Assembly (NCBI GenBank): GCA_947177885.1
Contig: CAMWWF010000052.1
Coordinates: forward strand, 1 to 11,936
DNA from: an uncultured Lachnospiraceae bacterium
GTDB lineage: Bacteria; Bacillota_A; Clostridia; Lachnospirales; Lachnospiraceae
Direction: 5' to 3'
DNA length: 11,936 bases
In this document: positions 1-4,696 of the stretch, piece by piece
Position numbering within the stretch: the first letter of the stretch is position 1
How the letters are laid out: every line of letters begins with the position of its first letter
Made by a program: the position numbers and the translations under genes
Notes under the pieces: generated by a model
What the model was told of the DNA's origin: nothing
Seen by the model: only the letters and a program-made list of their open reading frames with translations
The model's database searches: none

Positions 1-357
1 ATCTATAACCGTGTCGGTTAGTTCATCTTATAAATTCAACCAATAGTAGAAGTTAAAATATATTATTGTAGTTACTTTCTGATATTGATACCGAGAATCC
101 TATTGAAGATTTATTGGACAAAGAAAGCAAAAAATGCAAAATGACAGGCCAACAGAATTAAGAAGACTTTTTTAAGTTTAGACACTTTTCCGCAGTCTCA
201 TCAAGAGCGAAACGAGGACAGATATGCCGAAAAGAGTTACAGACAATTGTTGATCGATAACTATATTGCTATCTTCGCATTGACGAACCGCCAAAACGGT
301 TTATGTGGTAACGATCTCCCGGAATCTCTTTGTGCCTGATTTTGCGAGAAGATTTTG
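1..357. other. AT-rich eroded intergenic region
   Basis: This stretch has no intact gene. The first 180 bases are visibly richer in A and T than the rest of the window, with stops in all frames. The remainder holds the toxin remnant and the left copy of the 41-bp repeat. The composition shift and gene decay suggest a formerly acquired segment, but no transposase, integrase or attachment site is seen. Confidence 0.5.
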
Positions 358-364
358 TCAGTGA
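163..364 (+). pseudogene. RelE/ParE-type toxin remnant, frameshifted
   Basis: No intact gene is present here, but three successive plus-strand frames read as one toxin-like protein. The frame from 163 gives 'SLDTFPQSHQERNEDRYAEK', then 'SYRQLLIDNYIAIF' up to about 276. The next frame gives 'RIDEPPKR' (about 277-298). The third gives 'VYVVTISRNLF', running to a TGA at 362. The pattern (FPQSH, YRQLLIDNYIAIFRIDE, then VYVVT) is that of the C-terminal half of RelE/ParE-family mRNA-interferase or gyrase toxins. At least two frameshifts separate the pieces, and no start codon or antitoxin gene is visible. An open stretch at about 72-173 in another frame (ending ELRRLF) may be an eroded part of the same gene. 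The last codons coincide with a dispersed repeat. The family call is by remembered pattern. Decay is clear from the sequence unless it is a sequencing artefact. Confidence 0.6.
316..356 (+). repeat. Dispersed 41-bp repeat, left copy
   Basis: Positions 316-356 match the reverse complement of 11114-11154 at 36 of 41 bases by eye, with no gaps. The shared core spans the block GGAATCTCTTTGTGCCTGAT (321-340). The two copies are inverted relative to each other and about 10.8 kb apart. Read on the minus strand this copy encodes 'NLLAKSGTKRFRE', while the right copy read on the plus strand encodes 'NLFALSGTKRFRE'. This copy overlaps the end of the toxin remnant and touches the stop codon of the glycosyltransferase. 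Confidence 0.75.
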
Positions 365-1158
365 TAGATCAGCCTCTTCACCCCATGATAAATCCCGGAA
401 AAAGCTTTGCTCTCCGCCATGGCCCTGCGCAGCGGCGCCAGAGTACAGGCCATCACGGCCCTGTATCTGAAAAGCTCTGCCCTACTCATATAAGCGGCAG
501 TGATCTGTCTGTGCTCCTGTCTGTCCCGTTTCCGGTTCTCCCGGCTCTCCGAGTAGCCGCCGCCCTCATAGGAGGCCGCCGCAAAATCCATATGCACGAA
601 CTTCGCCCCTGCCTTATAATAGCACCACAGGAAATGGTCGTAATCGGCCCGGATCCGAAAGACGGGATCATAGGGCTTATCCAGACAGAGCTTCCTGCTG
701 TAAAAGCAGGTCTGATGACAGGGAATATTGCGGTAACAGGCAAATCCATTGATATGGGGTGGTGAAGCGATCACCACCCCGTTTTTCTCTCCCAGTGTAT
801 CCCCATACAGTATCAGTCCGGACAGATCCGTCCCCTGCGCCGTTTCCTCATCTATGTAAGAAGAGGTGCGCTCCAGTACTTTTCCGTCCGGGAAGAAATC
901 CCCGCAGTTTAAGAACAGCACGAAATCTCCCTCCGCATGGGAGACGGCCTGATTCATCGCCTCATAGATGCCCCCGTCCTTCTCCCGGTAAAGCCGTATC
1001 CTGGGATCTCTGCGCATGGCCTCCACAGAGCCGTCCCTGCTGCCGCCGTCCTTCACCACGACCTCATAATCCGTACAGGTCTGGGCCAGAATACTGTCCA
1101 GCGTCTGATTCAATTTATCTCCCGGATTCAGGCACACTACAACCACTGTAAATCTCAT
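358..1158 (-). CDS. Family 2 glycosyltransferase
   Basis: The product (266 aa) is a GT-A fold glycosyltransferase, expected to transfer a sugar from a nucleotide donor to a cell-surface glycan at the cytoplasmic face. It opens with the family's beta-strand 'FTVVVVCLNPGD' followed by 'LNQTLDSILAQT'. It then has the nucleotide-binding segment 'VVVKDGGSRDGS' (about residues 34-45) and the metal-binding region 'FVLFLNCGDFF' (about 79-89), where Gly-Asp stands in for a classical DXD, as in many WcaE-like enzymes. 'IPCHQTCFYSRKL' and 'FRIRADYDHFLWCYYKAG' are also typical of that subgroup. There is no membrane segment, so it is probably peripheral. I chose the ATG at 1158 because GAGGG lies five bases before it; the ATG at 1170 has no good ribosome binding site and would add four residues. 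It is the last gene of the minus-strand block, 89 nt after the HAD-CPBP stop. Donor and acceptor cannot be read from the sequence. Confidence 0.85.
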   Translation of the reverse strand: MRFTVVVVCLNPGDKLNQTLDSILAQTCTDYEVVVKDGGSRDGSVEAMRRDPRIRLYREKDGGIYEAMNQAVSHAEGDFVLFLNCGDFFPDGKVLERTSSYIDEETAQGTDLSGLILYGDTLGEKNGVVIASPPHINGFACYRNIPCHQTCFYSRKLCLDKPYDPVFRIRADYDHFLWCYYKAGAKFVHMDFAAASYEGGGYSESRENRKRDRQEHRQITAAYMSRAELFRYRAVMACTLAPLRRAMAESKAFSGIYHGVKRLIYH

Positions 1159-1247
1159 AAAAACCCTCATTTCCGCGCTGCTGCCTGCGCAGAAACGACT
1201 TTACGGCACGCAACGCGCAGACATAGACCGCCGTGTGAAATACATCT

Positions 1248-2750
1248 TCACAATATATTCTTCTCCTTATGCAGAAGCAGCAGACTGACCGCCATAACCG
1301 CCAGAAATACAATGCATACCGGCCAGCTCACCAGTCCGGACACCGCTAGACTGGTGTAAGTCAGACAGTAGGACAGCACATTTGCCATAATATGTACGAT
1401 CACGGGCATACGGAAGTCCCCAAAATATTCATAGGCATAAGCGATGATACAGCCGATCAGAAAAGCATAGATCGCCTGTACGGTATTCATGTGATAAAGC
1501 CCAAACATCATGGAACAGAGAAAGATTGACATTCTCACCGTCATTCTGCGTCTCATGCAGTTATAAATGATTCCCCGGAATAAAATCTCTTCCACATAGG
1601 GCGTCACAAAACCATAGCACAGCAGTCCCAGCCACATGGCCGCGGAATACTGATCTTCCGCCACCGCCTGATACGTGGCAGAGTTGTCCAGCATACCGGA
1701 AAGAGAAAGCAGCATATTAAAGCCAAGCACCGCCCCCACAACAGCCAGTCCCAGGAACAGATAACACTTTGCAGGATCACCCTTGATGTGCAGGAGCCTC
1801 ATACTGTCCGCCGCCTTACTCAGGGTACGCCTTGACACCTTCCAGAGAACCGCAAGACCTGCCACAAATCCCGCTATCTGCATCAGTGTACCTGCGTTTC
1901 CCGTCAGAGCCACCAGCTGCCCCGTCTCGTCGTGCACAAAGAGAAAAGAGCCCACGGGAATGGTATTTCCTACGGTCTGCAGCAATATCCCCATGATATT
2001 GACTGCCAGTGCCTTCACCATAACAAACAGCAGCAGCGGGAAAAACAGCTGCCATATCTTTTGGAAGGGTGTCAGCACCTGCTGTTCCTCCGCTCCTCTC
2101 AGCAGGAATTTCTCCAGTTCCTCCACAGAGCGCACGATATAATCCGCCTTTGCCGCCTTCAGTTCCTCCATACCGCCATAACCATAGGTGACTCCCACGC
2201 TTTCCACTCCCGCCTTGCGCGCTCCCTCTATGTCATAGCTGCGGTCTCCGATCATATAGACCTGGGTCCTGTCCACCGGCTGATCCCCGAAGAGCTGCTT
2301 TAATGCCTCCTCCACTACCTCATCCTTATTGACCCGCGTACCGTCCAGCTCGCTTCCCACCACCACTTTGAAGAATCTTTTGATGTTAAAATGTTCCAGT
2401 ATCTTTTCCACATAAACAGTGGGCTTGCTGGATGCCACAGCCAGAAACATTCCCTTTGACATAAATCTCTGCAGCATCTCGGAAATGCCGGGATAAATCT
2501 CATTCTCATAGAGTCCCTTATCCCGAAAGCGCTCCCTGTACTTTACCACAGCCGCCTCCGCCTGTTCCTCCGTGAAATCATAGGATTTCATAAAGCTGTC
2601 CTTTAAAGGCGGCCCGATAAAAGACTCCAGTTTATCCAGATCAGGTTCCTCAATCCCAAACGAAGAGAGCGCATACTGTACACAGGTACAGATCCCCTCC
2701 TTGGGGTCCGTCAATGTTCCATCCAGATCAAATAATAAATATTTCTTCAT
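1248..2750 (-). CDS. HAD phosphatase fused to CPBP intramembrane protease
   Basis: A 500-aa two-part protein. Residues 1-215 form a HAD-superfamily hydrolase of the phosphoglycolate phosphatase/PpaX type: motif I 'FDLDGT' (nucleophile D8, acid D10), the 'AVASSKP' motif (104-110), and motif IV 'IGDRSYDIEGA' (167-177). The segment 'ADYIVRSVEELEKFL' closes the domain as in stand-alone relatives. Residues 230-495 are membrane-embedded, with about six to seven hydrophobic helices. They carry the CPBP (Abi/Rce1-like) protease motifs: EEILFRG (387-393), FGLYH with H420, and HIMAN (453-457). All expected catalytic Glu, Arg and His/Asn positions are present in both halves. The start at 2750 is set by GGAGG five bases upstream and by the HAD motif beginning at once; the frame stays open upstream to 2864 but that part has no homology. 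CPBP proteins elsewhere cleave prenylated proteins or give bacteriocin self-immunity. The role of the fused phosphatase is unknown. Confidence 0.88.
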   Translation of the reverse strand: MKKYLLFDLDGTLTDPKEGICTCVQYALSSFGIEEPDLDKLESFIGPPLKDSFMKSYDFTEEQAEAAVVKYRERFRDKGLYENEIYPGISEMLQRFMSKGMFLAVASSKPTVYVEKILEHFNIKRFFKVVVGSELDGTRVNKDEVVEEALKQLFGDQPVDRTQVYMIGDRSYDIEGARKAGVESVGVTYGYGGMEELKAAKADYIVRSVEELEKFLLRGAEEQQVLTPFQKIWQLFFPLLLFVMVKALAVNIMGILLQTVGNTIPVGSFLFVHDETGQLVALTGNAGTLMQIAGFVAGLAVLWKVSRRTLSKAADSMRLLHIKGDPAKCYLFLGLAVVGAVLGFNMLLSLSGMLDNSATYQAVAEDQYSAAMWLGLLCYGFVTPYVEEILFRGIIYNCMRRRMTVRMSIFLCSMMFGLYHMNTVQAIYAFLIGCIIAYAYEYFGDFRMPVIVHIMANVLSYCLTYTSLAVSGLVSWPVCIVFLAVMAVSLLLLHKEKNIL

Positions 2751-2936
2751 CCTAACCTCCATATCGCCGTTCTGCGGCGGTTTAAAATTCCACGGAACCG
2801 ACGTCTCAATGATAAACCGTGTTTTCCCGTATTTTCCGCCGTTCCGATGCAGCCGCATGACCAAGTCATAACATCCGACACCTCCTGACGCCGTACCCCG
2901 TGTCCGGACGCGCCTGAAGCACTTCGCGCATCAGCT

Positions 2937-3440
2937 CTAAAAACTTCTTATCTTATCATTTCCGTCATCTGCCGTATTCTCGATCCGGACAATTTTCACG
3001 TCATATCCCACCGTCTCGTTTACCTGAACATGGGCGGTATCTCCCTCCTTTTTCCCTAGGAGCGCCTTGCCCAGCGGACTCTCGTTGCTGATCATATTCT
3101 CCAGCGAATTTCCTCTCACAGTGGTGACGATCCTGTAAGTCTCCACCGTCTGATCATCCACAAACTCAACGGTGACGGTATTGTTGATCCCCACCTCGTC
3201 CTCCGCGGAATCCTCCGAGATCACTTTCGCCGTCCTGATCATCCTCTCCAGATAACGGATCCTGCTCTCGTTCTGATTCTTTACCTTCTTCGCCGCGTGA
3301 TACTCAAAATTCTCGCTGAGATCTCCGTGGGCCCTGGCTTCTTTCACATCTTCCAGCGCCCTAGGGCGCACCACCAGTTTACGGTACTCAATCTCCTCCT
3401 CCATCTTCCTGATATCACCGGGTGTCAATTCATCGTACAT
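2937..3440 (-). CDS. greA: Transcription elongation factor GreA family
   Basis: GreA rescues backtracked RNA polymerase by inserting a coiled-coil finger into the secondary channel and stimulating cleavage of the transcript 3' end. The 167-aa product has the N-terminal coiled coil (about residues 8-75). Its tip motif is 'ARAHGDLSENFEYHAAK', carrying the acidic pair D40 and E43 that coordinates the catalytic Mg2+. A C-terminal FKBP-like domain carries the signature 'ISNESPLGKALLGKKEGD' (117-134). Length is slightly above the usual 155-160 because of a short charged tail. The ATG at 3440 has GGAG ten bases upstream. It lies 124 nt after the MraY-like gene and 186 nt before the HAD-CPBP start. 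Many Clostridia carry more than one GreA paralogue, and the 'HAAKKVKNQNESRI' segment differs from the usual 'EYEAAKDEQ', so this may not be the housekeeping copy. Confidence 0.9.
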   Translation of the reverse strand: MYDELTPGDIRKMEEEIEYRKLVVRPRALEDVKEARAHGDLSENFEYHAAKKVKNQNESRIRYLERMIRTAKVISEDSAEDEVGINNTVTVEFVDDQTVETYRIVTTVRGNSLENMISNESPLGKALLGKKEGDTAHVQVNETVGYDVKIVRIENTADDGNDKIRSF

Positions 3441-3459
3441 AATACTTTTTCTCCATTCC

Positions 3460-3481
3460 AGTTCCGTCCCGAAACGAAACT
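3460..3481 (-). other. Hairpin in the greA leader RNA
   Basis: On the minus strand AGTTTCGT and ACGGAACT form an 8-bp stem with one G-U pair and a 6-nt loop, about 20 bases before the greA start. On the plus strand the same pair becomes a C-A mismatch, so the stem is better formed in the greA transcript. No T-run follows, so it is not a classical terminator. It may affect greA mRNA stability or translation. Confidence 0.35.
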
Positions 3482-3564
3482 GCCCCTGATGAAGAAGTGA
3501 TATTCAGCCGTCCTGCGTCTGAAATCCCTTCCGGTCGTTTCCGTTCCAAGAAAGAATGCTATTT

Positions 3565-4530
3565 TTAAACCTGAATACCGTATATCACCGCCACCGCCAG
3601 AATAATCTGGATAATGGCAAACCGGAATACCGTCTGGGTATTCGACCAGCCCCAGACCTTACGCACATGGTCATGCAGCGGTGTCCGCGTATTCTTTAAG
3701 ATGCGGATCTTCAAAAACCTCAGCAAAGCCACCTTCACCAGTCCCAGACCGCCGTCCAGGATCAGCACCAGCGCTGCAGGAATATACAGCACGGGAGAGC
3801 CTGTCTTCAATATGGCAATACTGATGAACAGCCCCATGGCCCGGGAGCCCGCATCCCCCATCATCAGGCGGCTGGGCGTGGCATTATACCAGAGATATCC
3901 CAGAATGCAGACCGCAAACAGCAGGATCAGAAAAGAGAAGTCCTGACCCTTGTCCAAAATCCGGGCAATCACATAGATCGTCATAAGGGTAATGATCGTC
4001 AAAGTCCCTGACAGCCCGTCCACCCCGTCGGAACAGTTGGTCACGTTCACAGAGCCCCACACCAGAATCACGACCAGTATGGCAAACAACACCGGCGGTA
4101 TCGTCACCTGCACATGGAACAGCGCCAGTTCAATGGTATTGGGATTATATTTCAAAAAGGTCATCGCCACCAGGGCCGCCACACACAGATCCAGAAATCC
4201 CTTCTTATATTCTCCCCAGGGCATCCTGGAGGAATCATCCAGAAATCCCGTCATCATACATATGATCGTCAAGATCAGATAGATTGCCGTCTCCGGCTTC
4301 ATAGGCGCAAAGAGGAAAGCCGCCACCGCAAAAGCCAGGACAAAAATAATACCGGCCCCCCTTGGTTTTCCCGCAGAGAGCTTTCCGTCATGGGCAAACT
4401 CTCTTCCCCCGTCCTTGGGAAGCAGGTCCGCCAGCTTTGCGGTGGCAAAAACAGTGACCGCAAAGGCAAAAATAATACCGGCAAGCGCCAGCAGAGAACC
4501 GTAAGTTTCCGGAATCATAAAATGTAACAT
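3565..4530 (-). CDS. MraY-like phospho-sugar transferase (divergent paralogue)
   Basis: This is a 321-aa polytopic membrane enzyme of the MraY/WecA/TagO superfamily, which moves a phospho-sugar from a UDP donor to polyprenyl phosphate as the first membrane step of peptidoglycan or other envelope polymers. Family motifs appear in order: 'AGKPRGAG' (53-60, MraY: GTPTMGG), 'GFLDDS' with D98-D99 (MraY: DDxxK), 'NVTNCSDGVDGLSGT' (162-176; MraY: NAVNLTDGLDGLA), 'MMGDAGSRAMG' (223-233), and 'PLHDHVRKVWGW' (284-295) in place of the MraY HHHFE loop. About nine to ten membrane helices are evident. AGGAG lies five bases before the ATG at 4530. It is not in a cell-division/peptidoglycan cluster, and the motif changes make it more likely a paralogue than the essential MraY. 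It could serve peptidoglycan, a teichoic-acid-like polymer or a capsule; the glycosyltransferase at the end of the block would fit any of these. Confidence 0.85.
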   Translation of the reverse strand: MLHFMIPETYGSLLALAGIIFAFAVTVFATAKLADLLPKDGGREFAHDGKLSAGKPRGAGIIFVLAFAVAAFLFAPMKPETAIYLILTIICMMTGFLDDSSRMPWGEYKKGFLDLCVAALVAMTFLKYNPNTIELALFHVQVTIPPVLFAILVVILVWGSVNVTNCSDGVDGLSGTLTIITLMTIYVIARILDKGQDFSFLILLFAVCILGYLWYNATPSRLMMGDAGSRAMGLFISIAILKTGSPVLYIPAALVLILDGGLGLVKVALLRFLKIRILKNTRTPLHDHVRKVWGWSNTQTVFRFAIIQIILAVAVIYGIQV

Positions 4531-4552
4531 AGCCGCTCCTATCTCAAAATAT

Positions 4553-4581
4553 ATTATATAAGGCCATTGTCAGAAGGTTCA
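4553..4581 (-). promoter_or_regulatory. Candidate promoter for the MraY-like gene (proximal)
   Basis: On the minus strand a perfect -10 box TATAAT (4553-4558) lies 17 bp from a weak -35 box TGAACC (4576-4581). It ends about 20 bases before the start of the MraY-like gene, so the leader would be very short. The -35 matches consensus at only three positions. Confidence 0.35.
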
Positions 4582-4627
4582 TCCGTATGATGGCCGTTCG
4601 GCCCCTGAATGCCTTGAATATGGACTT

Positions 4628-4656
4628 ATTTTACCATACTTTTCCCCCATTCACCA
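4628..4656 (-). promoter_or_regulatory. Candidate extended -10 promoter (distal)
   Basis: On the minus strand TAAAAT (4628-4633) is preceded by TGG, giving an extended -10 element, with TGGTGA (4651-4656) 17 bp upstream as a weak -35. It lies in the gap between the GTPase-Rae1 gene and the MraY-like gene. A 12-bp perfect palindrome (ATGAAATTTCAT, 4666-4677) lies just upstream of it and could be an operator. Confidence 0.35.
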
Positions 4657-4696
4657 TATCCTTATATGAAATTTCATGAATAAAGTTCCCAATACG

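Noticed and set aside
355..1151. Plus-strand open frames across the glycosyltransferase gene (355-765, 759-1151, 937-1359)
   Set aside because: They are mirror frames of a clear minus-strand glycosyltransferase, with no recognisable motifs or ribosome binding sites.
4592..4603. GGCC-type inverted repeat as terminator of the GTPase-Rae1 gene
   Set aside because: The stem is only four to five pairs and no T-run follows on either strand.
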